A DNA stretch of 64,000 nucleotides, taken from assembly GCA_963836735.1 (NCBI GenBank), contig CAWIKP010000021.1, positions 1 to 64,000 on the forward strand. The letters run 5' to 3'. Below are positions 45,038-56,800 of the stretch, piece after piece. The notes beneath the pieces were generated by a model that saw nothing but the letters and a program-made list of their open reading frames with translations, made no database searches and had not been told where the DNA came from. The stretch is from JACCXG01 sp963836735 (GTDB lineage Bacteria > Acidobacteriota > Vicinamibacteria > Vicinamibacterales > 2-12-FULL-66-21). Position 1 is the first letter of the stretch; the number at the start of each line of letters is the position of its first letter. A program made the position numbers and the translations under genes.

Positions 45038-45970
45038 TCAAATCGCGGCGTGCCGTGCCGCTTCACTATCCGCTCGCATCGCCAGGCCGGCGGCAATCGC
45101 CGTCCCGACCGCCCACGCGCCCAGCTGTGCGAGGGTCGCATCGTCGGGCGCCACGAGCGGAACACCGCGCAATGCCTGGATCAGGAGGATTAGACAGAAG
45201 ACCGCGTAGCTGGGACCGGCAACGAGCATCAAGCGCGCGCGTTGCGCCCGGTCGACGCCCGCGCGGGTCAGGAGCAGCACGAGCAGCGGCAGCGCCTGGA
45301 GGGCATGGAGTCCGATGAAATGCGGCACCCGCAGATCCCCGTGCTGCGTGCTCCAACCGGTGCCGGCCAGACCCGGTCCTCCGTCCGCTGCGCCAACGGT
45401 GTGCGCACCGGAGACGGTCATGCGCTCACCGGCGCGCGCAGCCTCCAGCTGCGCCGTGGTCGGCCGGGTCATCAGTCCGCCCGTCAGCGCACCGGCAATC
45501 GTGATGGCCATGCCGGATCGAAGCGCCCGGCCCCACGACAGGTCGTCGAATCGATGACGCCAGAGCGCGATCGCCACGGCAACCGTGGAGAACGTCTGGA
45601 CGACGATCGCGGCTCCCATGACCAGGAACAACACCGCATCGAGCGGAGTGCCGACATTGAAGTGGCTCGTCGTCCCGCGCCACGCCTGCGTGCCGATGAT
45701 GGCCATCTCGAGCACCAACGTGGCCGCCGTGATCCAGCCGATCGCGCGCCGCATCCGGGTCCACTCAGGGAGCAGGGTGAAAATCCAGGCCAGCGTGACC
45801 GTATAGATGGCAATCGACACTGCGAACTTGGCCGGCTTGAGCCACGCCGGGGCGCCGGTGACGAGTCGCGGGTCCAGCGCCAGCCCGACGAGGGCGCCGG
45901 CGAGAACGGGGACCATCAGCGCGGCGGTCACGATGAGCTCGGGACTGGTCCGCCACAACCGCTGCCACAC
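45038..45970 (-). CDS. Multi-pass integral membrane protein
   Basis: Start taken as GTG 45970 because AAGGAGGT lies eight bases upstream; the first in-frame ATG (46009) has no ribosome site. About 310 residues with eight or nine hydrophobic segments, including LIVTAALMVPVLAGALVGLA and AVLFLVMGAAIVVQTFSTVA, and a polar loop between them (TRPTTAQLEAARAGERM). HFIGLHALQALPLL recalls cytochrome b561/ferric-reductase-like helices, but no haem pattern is certain. It is first gene of the operon with the ABA4-like gene and divergent from a TetR regulator, which probably controls it. Confidence 0.75.
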   Translation of the reverse strand: MWQRLWRTSPELIVTAALMVPVLAGALVGLALDPRLVTGAPAWLKPAKFAVSIAIYTVTLAWIFTLLPEWTRMRRAIGWITAATLVLEMAIIGTQAWRGTTSHFNVGTPLDAVLFLVMGAAIVVQTFSTVAVAIALWRHRFDDLSWGRALRSGMAITIAGALTGGLMTRPTTAQLEAARAGERMTVSGAHTVGAADGGPGLAGTGWSTQHGDLRVPHFIGLHALQALPLLVLLLTRAGVDRAQRARLMLVAGPSYAVFCLILLIQALRGVPLVAPDDATLAQLGAWAVGTAIAAGLAMRADSEAARHAAI

Positions 45971-46024
45971 TTCACACCTCCTTCGATCCAATGTAATCGT
46001 CGTTAACATTGACCATACGCGCGA

Positions 46025-46043
46025 ATGTTGACTCTGTCAACAT
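46025..46043. promoter_or_regulatory. Probable TetR operator
   Basis: ATGTTGAC-TCT-GTCAACAT is an eight-base perfect inverted repeat centred 32 bases before the TetR start. A related half-site (GTTAACATT) lies at about 46004-46012. Both lie between the divergent TetR and membrane-operon genes, the usual position of an auto-regulatory TetR site that also controls the neighbour. Confidence 0.65.
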
Positions 46044-46065
46044 GTGGAAGATACGATGGCGCAGG

Positions 46066-46704
46066 ATGACGCGTTCCCGCTCGAGGCGGCCGCAACGCAA
46101 GCGGGCCGGACAGTATCACCACGGCGATCTGCGCCGCGCCCTCATCGATCAGGCCCTCCGCACCATCGACAAGGAGGGAGTGGAAGGCCTGACGTTGCGG
46201 GCGGTCGGTGAAGCGCTCGGGGTCTCGCGGACGGCGCTCTACCGGCACTTCTCCGACAAGCAGGCGCTGGTCGCCGGCGTCGCCCGTGAAGGGTTCCGCA
46301 CGCTCCGCCTCGCCCTGGTCGAGGCGTGGGAACGGACGGGACGCGGCCAGGCCGGCTTTCAGGCCATGGGCGAAGCCTATCTGCGGTTCGCCGTGACCCA
46401 TCCGTCACACTACCGGGTCATGTTCGGGCGCTTCGTCGAGTCGGGGGTGCGCGACCCGGAGCTGATTCAGGAGGCCGAGGCGGCGTTCCAGGCGCTGGTC
46501 GACGCGCTCGTGGCGCAACAGTCCGAAGGCCTGGTCCGTCGAGATGACCCCGTCCTGCAGGCCCGGTTCGTCTGGTCGGTCGTCCATGGCCTCGCGATGC
46601 TGACGATCGACGGGCAGTGGCACAAAGCCGATGAATCAGGGACCGTCCTGAACCGTTACGCGTCAGAGCGGCTTCAGGCTGCGATTGCAGTCAGGATGCT
46701 CTGA
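46066..46704 (+). CDS. TetR/AcrR family transcriptional regulator
   Basis: 212 residues from ATG 46066, the start most like family members; the longer frame from 46009 would run through the operator. The N-terminal HTH reads YHHGDLRRALIDQALRTIDK, GLTLRAVGEALGVSRTALYR and HFSDKQALVAGVAREGF. The C-terminal part (YRVMFGRFVES, ARFVWSVVHGLAMLTIDGQW) is the WHG/TetR_C_33 ligand-binding type. It likely represses the divergent membrane operon and itself through the inverted repeat at 46025-46043. Ligand unknown. Confidence 0.9.
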   Translation: MTRSRSRRPQRKRAGQYHHGDLRRALIDQALRTIDKEGVEGLTLRAVGEALGVSRTALYRHFSDKQALVAGVAREGFRTLRLALVEAWERTGRGQAGFQAMGEAYLRFAVTHPSHYRVMFGRFVESGVRDPELIQEAEAAFQALVDALVAQQSEGLVRRDDPVLQARFVWSVVHGLAMLTIDGQWHKADESGTVLNRYASERLQAAIAVRML

Positions 46705-46824
46705 TCCGCATTTGTGGCTTCATCGAATCATTCGGACATTTCTGTGTCGCGTGACAGCACGTTATTCGTTTGAACCGGGCGCCTGCGAACAGTAAGCTTC
46801 AGCAGTTCAGTCTGCAGGACTCAT

Positions 46825-49800
46825 ATGAGTACGATCCGATTGCTTTCGCTCGTCTTCTTCTTTGGCCTTCTGTTCGTTCATCCCGGCTTCGCACAACAGA
46901 TCACCACCGGCACGATTCAAGGCACCGTCGCTGACGCGACCGGCGCCAGCCTTCCCGGCGTGACCGTCGAGGCGCGGCACCAGGAGACCAACCAGGCCAG
47001 AACGGTCGCCAGCGGCAGCGACGGCCGATACATCTTCCTGCAGCTGCCACCCGGCACTTACCGGGTGACCTTCAGCCTCCCTGGCTTCGCCAGTCTCGTA
47101 CAGGAGAACGTCGTGCTGACGGTCGGCCAGTCGATCACGCTGCCGGTCGCGATGAAGGTGTCGGGCGTCACCGAGACGGTCACGGTCAGCACGTCGCCGC
47201 GCGTGATCGAGTCCACGCGGTCGGCGTCGGCCACCACGCTCAACGAGCTGACCGTGGAATCGCTGCCGATTCTCGGGCGCAAGTTCGAGGATCTCCTCAC
47301 CCTGACCCCGGGCGTCAGCATCGTCCAGGGACCGGATGGCGATGAGATCACGTTCGCGGGACAACGCGGGATCTTCAACAACATCAGCCTCGACGGCGGC
47401 GACTACAACAACGGCTTCTTCGGCGAGCAGGCGGGCGGGCAGCGGGCCGCAATCGACATCACGCTGGACGCGATCAAGGAATTCCAGGTGATCGCGACCG
47501 GAGCGCCCGCCGAGTTCGGCCGCACCGCCGGCGGCGTCGTGAACGTGGTCACGAAATCGGGCACGAACCGGCCGCACGGCTCGTTGTTCTACTTTCAGCG
47601 GCTCGAGTCGCTGACCGGCGAGCTGTCGGACGGCACCACCCTGGACGGATTCCACCGCGAGCAGTTCGGCGGCACCTTCGGTGGGCCCATCAAGACCGAC
47701 AAGGCCTTCTTCTTCGGCGCCCTCGAGGGGATCACCGGCGACTTCACGCGTCCTAACCTGGGCCGGCAGCTCGGGGACACGCCGTGTCCCGTCACCAATC
47801 CCACGGTGCCGCAGAACGAAGCGCTCATCAACGGCAATGGCGACTGCCAGCGGTTGGCGCTGCTGTCCTTCTTCAATTCGCGGCTCGGCATGGACGAGTC
47901 GCTGCCAATCGCGCATCCGGTCCAGACCGTTGCCGTTCTTGGCAAGCTCGACATCACGGCTTCCCCGAGCAACAACATTTCCGCGTCGTGGAACTTCAAT
48001 CACTCCAGGAAGGAGAACGAGACCTTCGACGTCGCGACCTACGGCCCGTCGGCCAACGGCATCGAAGGCGACCCGGCCCGCATCAACGTCGGCAACCTGA
48101 ACTGGTTCACGACGCTGTCGGAGCGGGTGCTGAACGAAGCGCATTTCACCTACTCGCGCGAGGTCCGGCCGCGCACCGCGGCAGGCTCGAATCTTCCCGC
48201 CGATACCGGCATGGGGTTTTCGCCGACGTTCCGGTTCGGCAATCCGTTCTTTCTCCAGCCGGGGGTCGACGAGCTGATCTGGCGTACCCAGATCAAGGAT
48301 GCCGTGTCGATCGTGCGCGGCAAGCACACCTTCAAGACCGGCGGCGAATGGATGCACTCGCTCAACGACCAGGTGTTTCGCGGCTTCTTCACCGGCCGCT
48401 ACATCTTCGACAGCGTGACCGGCTTCCTGCGCTACGCGTCGCCGGCGGCGGCCGGCGGCTTCGGGCCGCGAACGGTCGGCTGCCCGAGTGGCGTCTACGT
48501 CACCGCGCCGACTCCCTGTCCGAACGGTGGGACCCCGACCAACGGTCCGCTCCTCCTTTATCTGCAGGGCGCCAGCCTCACCGGCCCGGCGACCGACGCC
48601 ACCGGCGCATCGAAGATCGCCAACGAGGAGTTCGCGCTGTTCGCGCAGGATCAATGGCAGCCGGTGAACGGTCTGACGATCAATTACGGCCTGCGCTGGG
48701 ATGCCCAGCTGATGCCCGAGACCATCGATCCCCGATCGACGGCGTACGGTGCGTTCCTGAGCGACCCGGCATTCCCGTCCGACGGCACCATCCCGGATCA
48801 GTGGGCGATGGTGCAGCCGCGCGCGGGCGTCGCGTGGGACATCATGCGCACCGGCAAATACGTCGTGCGCGCCAGCGCCGGCGTGTACTCGGCACGCCAG
48901 AACATGCTGTCGCAGGTCGGATCGGTGACGACCAACGGCGTGCAGCAGCAGACGCTGTTCGTGAGCACGGAGCTGGTGAACGCGTTCGGTGCGACGACCC
49001 CGGTGTGGCCCGGCCTGCTGGACGTGCCGGCGGTTCCGCCGGGACAGTTCCCGCTCTTCAGCGGCGTGCGCGTCTTCCACAAGGACTACGAGAATCCGCG
49101 CGTCTACGCGTACAACATCGCCTACGAGCACGAGCTGATGCCCGACTTCGCCGGGTACGTGGACGTCACCTGGAACCAGGGACACAACCTCACCCGATTC
49201 CTGAACTACAACCGCAGCGGGCCGTCGTGCTGCGAGCCGGTCCGGGGACGGGCAACACCTATGTCTACAGCGGATCGCCGTGGGGACCGCAGCTCGGCGA
49301 GGTGATGGTGGCCAACAGCCTGGGCGAATCGAAGTACCGCGGGCTCACCCTCGGCATCCGGAAACGGTTCACGCGCGGCTACCAGTTCGAAGCCAACTAC
49401 GTGCTCGCAAAAGACGAGGACAACGATTCGAACGAGCGCGACCCGTTCACGGATCGCAGCTTCAATTTCTTCAATCTCGATCTCGACTGGGGCCCGTCGG
49501 ATCGGGATATCCGTCACCGGGTGAACGCGTTCGGCTACTTCACCGTTCCGGGCGGAGTGCAGCTCAATACGCGCATCCAGGGGCGCACCGCCCAGCCGAT
49601 CACCGCCAGCCCGCGAAGCCTCAACGGGCAGGATCGCGGCCGGAACGGCGAGCGCAAGGACAATGCGTTCTTCTCGTTCGACTGGCGCGTGGCGCGTCCG
49701 TTCTCGCTCGGCGGCGGCGTGCAGGTCACGCCGGTGATCGAGATGTTCAACACCTTCAACAACGCCAATAACGTCAACCCGCTCACCACGCCGGCGCTGT

Positions 49801-49877
49801 TCAACTTCGATGGGTTCCTCCGGACCGGCGTCGGCGATCCGCGGCAGGTCCAGCTGGCAGTGAAGGTGACGTTCTGA
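46825..49877 (+). CDS. TonB-dependent receptor with carboxypeptidase-regulatory domain (frameshifted)
   Basis: About 1017 residues from ATG 46825. A signal peptide (LLSLVFFFGLLFVHPGFAQ) is followed by the carboxypeptidase-regulatory domain (TGTIQGTVADATGASLPGV, GRYIFLQLPPGTYRVTF) and a plug region (LPILGRKFEDLLTLTPGVS, PAEFGRTAGGVVNVVTKSGT). The barrel frame changes near 49235, resuming GPGTGNTYVYSGSPWGPQLG and ending QLAVKVTF. It is an Oar-like outer-membrane transporter of unknown substrate. The 3' end is ten bases from the convergent DUF3237 gene. It follows the TetR gene but is probably independent of it. Confidence 0.92.
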
Positions 49878-49887
49878 GGCGGCCGGT

Positions 49888-50412
49888 TTATTCCACTCTC
49901 CACACCCGAATCACGACCTCGGTCGGATAGCGCTCGCCCGTGCCGACGAAGATCGCTCGCGTCAGCCACTGCAGATCAGTGGCCGACGTCTCGAACGTCG
50001 GGACGGTCTTGAAGTAAACCTGCCCGGGATCGACCGCTTCGCCGGCCAACAGCTTCTTCGTGACCTCCGGCGGCGCGTGGCGCATGCCGGCGTTCTGGAT
50101 GTAGACAAGACTCCCCTGTTCGGTCTGCAGCGCGTAGCGCGTATCGAGCTCGGCGAGCCCGTCGGCGCGGACGATCTGCCAGTCGGCGCCGCCGGGAAGC
50201 ACCTTCCCGCGGATGTTCGGTCCCTCGAAGGTTCCTCCGAGGATCGGGATGATCCGCCGCCTTCCTCGCGGCACCTCGCCGAGTTCCATGGGCGCTCCGA
50301 CCTGGACCCGCAGCGTCATGGCCAGGGTCAGCTTCGGCGGTTGAGCGGCGGGTGGCTGCGGTTGACCGGACAGCACCGCCGTCAACAACCCGAACAGGCC
50401 AATCACATTCAT
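49888..50412 (-). CDS. Exported DUF3237 domain protein
   Basis: A 174-residue protein with a short signal sequence (VIGLFGLLTAVLSGQPQ), then the DUF3237 domain: LAMTLRVQVGAPMELGEVPR, GRRRIIPILGGTFEGPNIRG, VLPGGADWQIVRADG, LDTRYALQTEQGSLVYIQNA and YPTEVVIRVWRVE at the end. The fold is a beta-barrel of unknown function. The LGGTFEGP and GGADWQ blocks are nearly invariant. It is convergent with a TonB receptor. A regulatory palindrome lies upstream at 50489. Confidence 0.85.
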   Translation of the reverse strand: MNVIGLFGLLTAVLSGQPQPPAAQPPKLTLAMTLRVQVGAPMELGEVPRGRRRIIPILGGTFEGPNIRGKVLPGGADWQIVRADGLAELDTRYALQTEQGSLVYIQNAGMRHAPPEVTKKLLAGEAVDPGQVYFKTVPTFETSATDLQWLTRAIFVGTGERYPTEVVIRVWRVE

Positions 50413-50488
50413 GGAACCTCCGCTGTCACGCTTACCACGCTGCCGCTTCGCGGGTGGAACGACGAAGCGACGATTCGACGCCTCTTTT

Positions 50489-50500
50489 TAAGGCGCCTTA
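50489..50500. promoter_or_regulatory. 12-bp palindrome upstream of the DUF3237 gene
   Basis: TAAGGCGCCTTA is a perfect palindrome 77 bases before the DUF3237 start, following a short T-run. It may be an operator or chance. A second repeat, GAGATCA-CGAGAA-TGATCTC, lies at 50809-50828. The rest of the 566-bp gap between 50413 and 50978 shows no gene I can support; an open frame at 50498-50773 has no ribosome site and no conserved look. Confidence 0.35.
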
Positions 50501-50978
50501 GAACTCGTCGTGCCCGCCGGCCCTGGTCAATGCTCGATCGGGGTGATGGCGAGCCGGTGCAGGACTGGAAAACCGGTCGTTCGGGTCGATCTGGTCGCTC
50601 GCTGCTTCGTTCGTGCTCATGGAGCTAAGAGACTCGAACGCCGGGACGTAGTCAAGCAACGATGGTCGAGCTTGAAGGCTGTTGATATGAGCCGCGGGGC
50701 CGCGCGGGCATCCGGTCCGCGCCCGTACCTTGTCCGCAGCGCCTCGCGCTGAGCCTCGAATCGTCGTGCGCACGAGCGCGACGTAGTGCCTCCCAACAGG
50801 AGGGTCAAGAGATCACGAGAATGATCTCCTGATCCTCCCGATCTCTCTTAGATTCTCAGGTCGGGGTTCTGTCGGCGCTTGGAATACGCGGCTGTCGAAC
50901 GCTGCTTCATCAGGATACCCCCTTCGATGGCTGGTGTGAGAACTGCAACGGCCAACAACTGTTATTGGCATCCCACGT

Positions 50979-51671
50979 TCAGTTCGGCCGCGATGACGCA
51001 ATGAAGAAATAGATGTTGGTTGGCGTGTCGGCGCTGATCACGCCCGGCGTGCCGACCTGCGGACTGTCGCCTTGCAACTGGCGCACCTTGGTCAGTGTCT
51101 TCGCCGCGGCAATCTCGTTCCACGCGGCAGGCGAGAACACCCGGATGTTGACGGTGTTGAACCAGCCGCCGCGGTGAGCGCTCAGGATGTGGTTGTGCGA
51201 CACCGGCGCCGCAGACGCCGGCCCGCCGACGCGCGACAAGTCGATCATCGCGGGGTGATTGAGGCAGGGTGTTCCGGCCCGGCATGCTGCCGTGCCCGCT
51301 GGCGGCGTGAATCCCACCGCGGCGATCGCATAGATGGTTGGAATCGGTCCGGGCCGGGGTGGCTCTTGCCCCGGCGCGCCAATCTCGCAGTCGGACACGG
51401 CGCCGCTCGCCGGTGGTTCGGCGCAGTAGTAGGCCTTCGTGTAGTAGAGGCGGACGTCGGCGCCCTCGAACCAGCCATCGAGATAGCCCTTGCTCTCCGG
51501 TTGGTCGCCCGCATGCACGGAATGTGTTCCGCTGCTGGCACTCTGCGAGCCGGCGCCAAAATCGTGCGAAACCGGGCTCGGGGCGTGGGGCGCCACACCA
51601 TTCGAGCAAGCCGTGGCAATCAGCCACAGTCCGGAGATAATGACGCCGATTCCAATCGATCGCTTTGACAT
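50979..51671 (-). CDS. Hypothetical lipoprotein
   Basis: 230 residues from ATG 51671, with GGAGG upstream. A lipoprotein signal ends at IATAC (Cys22). The mature part has a Ser/Gly/Pro-rich linker and a domain with GYLDGWFEGADVRLYYTKAY, paired Cys residues (YYCAEP, SDCEIG, TAACRAGTPC), NHILSAHRGGWFNTVNIRVF and DTPTNIYFFI. The Cys spacing suggests disulfides in the periplasm. Family not recognised; an extracellular binding or adhesive role is possible. It is divergent from the 51788 PD40 gene. Confidence 0.75.
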   Translation of the reverse strand: MSKRSIGIGVIISGLWLIATACSNGVAPHAPSPVSHDFGAGSQSASSGTHSVHAGDQPESKGYLDGWFEGADVRLYYTKAYYCAEPPASGAVSDCEIGAPGQEPPRPGPIPTIYAIAAVGFTPPAGTAACRAGTPCLNHPAMIDLSRVGGPASAAPVSHNHILSAHRGGWFNTVNIRVFSPAAWNEIAAAKTLTKVRQLQGDSPQVGTPGVISADTPTNIYFFIASSRPN

Positions 51672-51787
51672 GTGACCTCCTCTGCGCCGGCCGACGGCGC
51701 GGACGACGGGATTGCCGCGGTTATAGGCCCGGCGGTGCAGGGTCCTCAATGACCGGCAGGTGCAAAGGAGGTGAAAGACTGGTGACA

Positions 51788-53640
51788 ATGAGCCCTGGTG
51801 CCATGCGAACCGCCGATCGAAACACCGATCACTGCCGCTTTGCATTCTGACGCTGACTGCCGCGGGCGCGGCGCTTGCGCTGGCGCTCAGCGGCGGGTCG
51901 CCGCGCATGGCTTGGCCCCCATCGGAGGGGCCCGCACTGGCCCCGCTGACGTCGACGTCCGGCCTCAACATCGATCCGGCAGTCTCACCCGATGGCTCCC
52001 TCGTTGCGTACGCTTCGGACCGGCACGGCGGCACGGGGCTGGACATCTGGGTACAGCCAGTGGCCGGTGGAAACGCAACGCAAATCACGTCTGATGACGG
52101 CGACGAAGCGGAGCCGGCGTTTTCACCAGATGGGGCGTCGATCGTCTATGCGAGGCGCGAAACTGGCGGCATTTACGTCGTCGACGCCCGCGGCGGCCGC
52201 CCACGGCCCCTCGCGCAAGTGGCGCGCGCGAGGACGCCGCGATTTTCGCCGGACGGCAAGTGGGTGATCTATTGGACGGGTCTGTCTATCTGGAATCCGC
52301 TGTCCCCGGGAGCCCGGAATGCCAGCGCCTCGTTGAAGGTCATTGCCGCCGCTGGCGGCGAGCCGCGCACACTCGCCGCCGAGTTCGCTAGCGCGCGCTT
52401 CGGGATCTGGGCGCCGGACAGCATCCACGTCCTGTTTCTTGGAGCGAAAGACGACCGTTCGAACACGCTCGACTGGTATCTGACAACACGCGACGGTGAC
52501 GGCAGCATCGCCACAGGCGCGCTCGCCGTCCTCGAGAAAAGCGGGATCACCGGCACACCCATCCCCGGCGACTGGGATGCGAAGGACGAGTCGGTCATCC
52601 TGGCGAGCACGGGAGACGGCGGATCGAACCTCTGGAGAATCAAGCTCACCACGGCGACCGGCCGGATCGCAGGGCCGCCTGAGCGATTGACCTTCGGCAC
52701 GGCGATCGAACGCAGCCCGGTTCTCGCGAGCGACGGTGGTGTCGCCTTCACCAGCCTGGTCGAAAACGTCGACGTGTGGCGGGTACGGCTCGATCCCGTC
52801 ACCGGCGCAGCCGCAGGGACCATGGAACGGATGACCGACGACGCCGGGCGCGATCGCGTGCTCAACGTCAGCGATGACGGGCGAACCCTCGCGTACATAT
52901 CATCACGCAGGGGTCACGACACGATTTGGCTCCGGGAGCTCGACTCCGGGCGCGAGCGCGAGGTGGACAGCCGCGCGTCCGCGCCCTCGCGCCTCAGCCC
53001 TGACGGCACGGTGCTGGCGTTGGGTCACACGCTACCGCGAAAGGACGTGGCGCTCGTGCCAGCGCGCGGCGGTCCCGGCGGCTCGTTGTGCGATGACTGC
53101 GAACCGGGCGGCTGGGCGCCCGATGGATCGCGCATCATCATCCTCAGGGGCAATCGCAGACGGCTCTCGATCCGCGATATTCGAACTGGACGCGAGACCC
53201 CATTGGCGTCGCACGCCGAGTGGAACCTGATGCAGCCCCGTTTTTCGCCGGACGGCCGCTGGGTCGCCTTTCACACGGCGAATTCTCCAACGCTGCGCCA
53301 GATCTACGCCGTGCCAGCCGGAACGGGGGCGGCAATCGCGCAGCGGGACTGGATCCCGATCGTCACCGACTTCGGCACGCAGCCGAGCTGGTCACCCGAC
53401 GGTCACGGCGTCTACTACTTCTCCCTCCGCGACGGCGCCTTCTGTGCGTGGCTGCAGCCGCTGGATCCCGCGACGATGCGTCCCGCAGGCGAGCCACGTG
53501 TGGTTCAGCACCTGCACGAGCCGCGGTTTCGGGCGGTGACCGGGGCGATTGTCACCAACGACGTGCGCAGCGGCTATCTCTATGCGACGCTGACGCAGAC
53601 GACTGGCAACATCTGGCTCCTTCGCAGCCAATCGCCGTAG
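51788..53640 (+). CDS. Exported PD40/TolB-like beta-propeller protein (probable frameshift near start)
   Basis: A strong AGGAGGTG site precedes ATG 51788 (and GTG 51782). The short frame from there meets, after an apparent indel near 51843, a leader (LTLTAAGAALALALSGG) and the long frame. At least nine PD40-type blades follow, e.g. NIDPAVSPDGSLVAYASDRH, AEPAFSPDGASIVYARRE, TPRFSPDGKWVIYW, ARFGIWAPDSIHVLFLG and QPRFSPDGRWVAFHTA. A free propeller without kinase or peptidase domain is consistent with a TolB-like or binding role. The partner is unknown. The first in-frame ATG of the long frame is 51907, but it gives no signal peptide. Confidence 0.8.
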
Positions 53641-53809
53641 CGCAGGGCCGCGCGTTGACGGGCGGGGCGATGGCGTGGTCCTCTCACCGTCACCGTCGCT
53701 GTCTCACGATTGTTCTGAGATCGGATCCTGTCGGGGGGCGGTGCCGGCCGGGTTCTCCCCGGTGAACCGGCGGGCCGGATCCGCAGACCCGGCCTACCGC
53801 ACACGCCTT

Positions 53810-56800
53810 TCAGAATCTCACGCCGAACGACATCCTGACCGTGAGCGGCGTCGTGTAACCGAAACGGTTGAGGGCCGTGCCGAACGCCGGGCCGTAGTCC
53901 CAGTTCACGCCGCGGACCGGCGTGGTCGTGAATGGATCGAAGGCGGCGTAGCGCGACGAGGTCGTGCCCGGCGTCAGCACCGTGGTGTCGATGCGCTGCA
54001 GGTTCACGCCCCCGGCGTTGGCGGCGCTGCCGGTGCCGAAGATGGTGCTGCCGCACGCGCACAGCTGGAACTGGTTGAACACGTTCAGCACCTGGAGCTG
54101 CCCGAACAGCTGCATCCGGCTCGCTCCCGCCATGCGGTAGACGTAATTGGCGGCGAAGTCGGTGCGGACCTGGCCTTCGGTGTGGAACTCGTCCCGCGGG
54201 CCGAAGAAGTAGGTCGTCGTGGTCGACGAGGGAGGCGACAGATAGGCGTTGTTCGGATTGGTGACATACGGCCTGGGATCGACGCCATTGGTATTCCCGG
54301 CGGCATAGGGCACGCCGCTTTCGAGCGCCTGAAGGACGCTCAGGGTCAGCCCCTTCAGGAAGTTCGGAGTGTAGTTGGCCCAGATCCGGGCGCGATGCCG
54401 CTGATCGACGGCGAGATCGCCCTGGGGGAAATTCCAGGATTCCTGCTTGTACTCCGGGTAACGGTAGTCGAACGGCACCGGGCCGCTGGCCACGTTCTCG
54501 GCGTCGAAGTTCCCGTGGGCTCTCGAGATCGTGTAGTTGCCACCGATGTCGAGCACCCGTCCGAAGCGGTAGGTCGCGGTGAACGTGCCGCCGGCGTAGT
54601 CACGCGACAGCAGGCCGTCGGGCGCGTTCGTGATGAGGGTGAGGTCGAACGAACGTCCGGTCGGGTCCTGCACGTGGCCGGTCGTCGTATCGGCCTGACG
54701 CATGTAGAAATCGACGTAGTGGCGGATCAGCAGGTCCGCGCGCAGCGACGCGCGCGCGCCCCACACGCGGGAGATGCCACCGGCGTATTCCCACGCGCTC
54801 GGCGACGCGAGCCCGCCGGCGATCTGGGGCGTGACACCCGGAATCGTCGGCGCGCTGCTCAGCGGGATGGCTCCCGGACCGCCATTGGCGAAGAACCAGT
54901 CGAACACCGAGCGAATCGCCTGATCCGTCGGCACGAGCGTCGCGGTGCCGGGGCCATTGATGCTCGCTCCTCGATAGAGGTAGGTGCGGTTCTGCGGGTT
55001 GCCGCTGGCTGCCGACGAATCCGCGACCGGGTTGGAGATCGCGGCGACGTACTTCGCCACGCTGGCGGTGACGCTCCAGGCCCCCTTGCCGTTCGGATCC
55101 CAGATGATGCCGAGCCGCGGGCTCCAGGCGCTGTCCTTGGCGACCACGTTCCCCGACTGATCGGCACCGTGATTCCTGTCGAAGCGGATGCCGACGTTGG
55201 CCGTCACCCGGTCGGTCAGCCGCCAGTTGTCGTTGATGAACCCGGAATGCGTGAGGAAGTCCGAGCCTTCGCTCTCCTCGACGATCGGGTTCCACTGGAT
55301 GGTGGTGGTGCCGTCGCCGAGGAAGATCGGGAACAGGTCGTTCTCGCCGGCGCCGTTGCCAGAGATGATCGCTCCGGCACTGATGATGCGGTAGTCGCTC
55401 CCCGACTGATGATTGTCGGCCCGGCGGATGTCGTTGAACCGATCGTACCCGAACACCAGGTTGTGCGATCCGAACCTGGGGGTCGACAGGAAATAGGTCC
55501 CCTTGACGAAGACGTCGTTGCTGTCGCGTCCTTCGGGCGTGCAGACGCCGCAGAACGTGTCGGACCACCAGCGAGTGAGCCCGCGGCTGCTGTCGATGAG
55601 GAGCGTCCCCTCGACCAGGTCGGTCGACTTGGCGCCGGCGCCGATGAAGTCCAGGGTGCGCTTCGACACCAGCGCCTCGACGAACAGCTTGCTGGTCAGC
55701 ATGCCGCTGTAGTTCACGGCATACAGCCGCTCGGGCAGGCGCCGGGTCCCGAGGCTGCGCAGATCCATGGTCAGGTTCTGATTGAACGAGTAGTTGATCT
55801 GCGAGCGATCGTGGTGGTTGTAGTTCACCTGGAACCGGTGCGCGGGCGTGAGCGAATAGGTGCCCTTGATCTCGTAGCGGCGCTGCTCTTCCGTGAACTC
55901 GTAGGGAACGTTGGTGGCAATCAGCGTCCGGCCCTGCGACTCGTCGCGCAGGCGGCCCGACGTGAAGAACCAGAGCCGGTCGCGCATCACCGGCCCGCCG
56001 ATCGTGTACTCCGAGGTCGGAACCACCTTGTCAATCCGCGGCTCGGGCGTCGTCGCCAGGCGCTCGGTCTCGAACGGCGCCAGCGTCCGCCACTTGTCGT
56101 TGTTGAGCGACTCGCGGAAGCTGCCCGAGAACTGGTTGCCGCCGGACTTGGTGATGATGTTGACCACGCCGCCGCTGAACCGGCCGAACTCGGCGGACAC
56201 GCCGCCGTTGGCGACGGTCGTTTCCTGGATCGCATCTTCGATCGCGGTGTCGAACGCCTGGCCGCGGATGTTCTCGTTGATGCTGACCCCGTTGAGGAGG
56301 AACAGGTTCTCGAAGCTCACCGAGCCCCCGAAGGAGTACGCGCCGGCCGGGCCGGTCGGGTGCACGCCAGGCGCCATCATCAGGATCGCGTTGAGGTCGC
56401 GCGAGGTCGGCAGTTGCGCGATCAAGTCCTGTGAAAAGTTGGTGGCGATCTGGGCTGTCTTGGTGAGGGTGTCGGCCGATCCCGTGACGGTGACCTCCTC
56501 GCTGATCTGCGCCGGACCGAGCTGCACTTCGAGCGGGAGGACCTGCGTCGGCGCCAGCACGACGCTGCGGGTCTGCGTCTGGAACCCGGGGAGGGAGAAC
56601 GTGATCGTGTAGGGGCCGGAAGGCAGCCCGGTCAGGATGTAGTCGCCGTTCTCCGACGTCACGGACTCGCGTGTTCCCTGAAGGTTCGGTGACTTCGCCG
56701 TGGCGGTGGCGCCGGGCAGAGCCGCCCCCTGCACGTCGAGCACCCGTCCGGAGATGGTTCCGGTCGTCGTCTGCGCGGCGGCGTCAGCCGCGGCAATCAT

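Noticed and set aside
46807..49185. 792-aa antisense reading frame
   Set aside because: It lies wholly opposite a TonB receptor, is rich in Arg/Gly/Pro with no conserved motif, and is typical of chance frames in GC-rich DNA.
50600..50720. Possible tRNA on the minus strand (GTTCGAGTCTC-like loop)
   Set aside because: A T-arm-like word exists, but acceptor and anticodon stems could not be paired.
50498..50773. Hypothetical 91-aa protein
   Set aside because: No ribosome site, no conserved look, sits in a gap with palindromes; treated as non-coding.
53675..56434. 919-aa antisense reading frame
   Set aside because: Covers the opposite strand of the intact receptor at 53810-56836; no domain or ribosome site.
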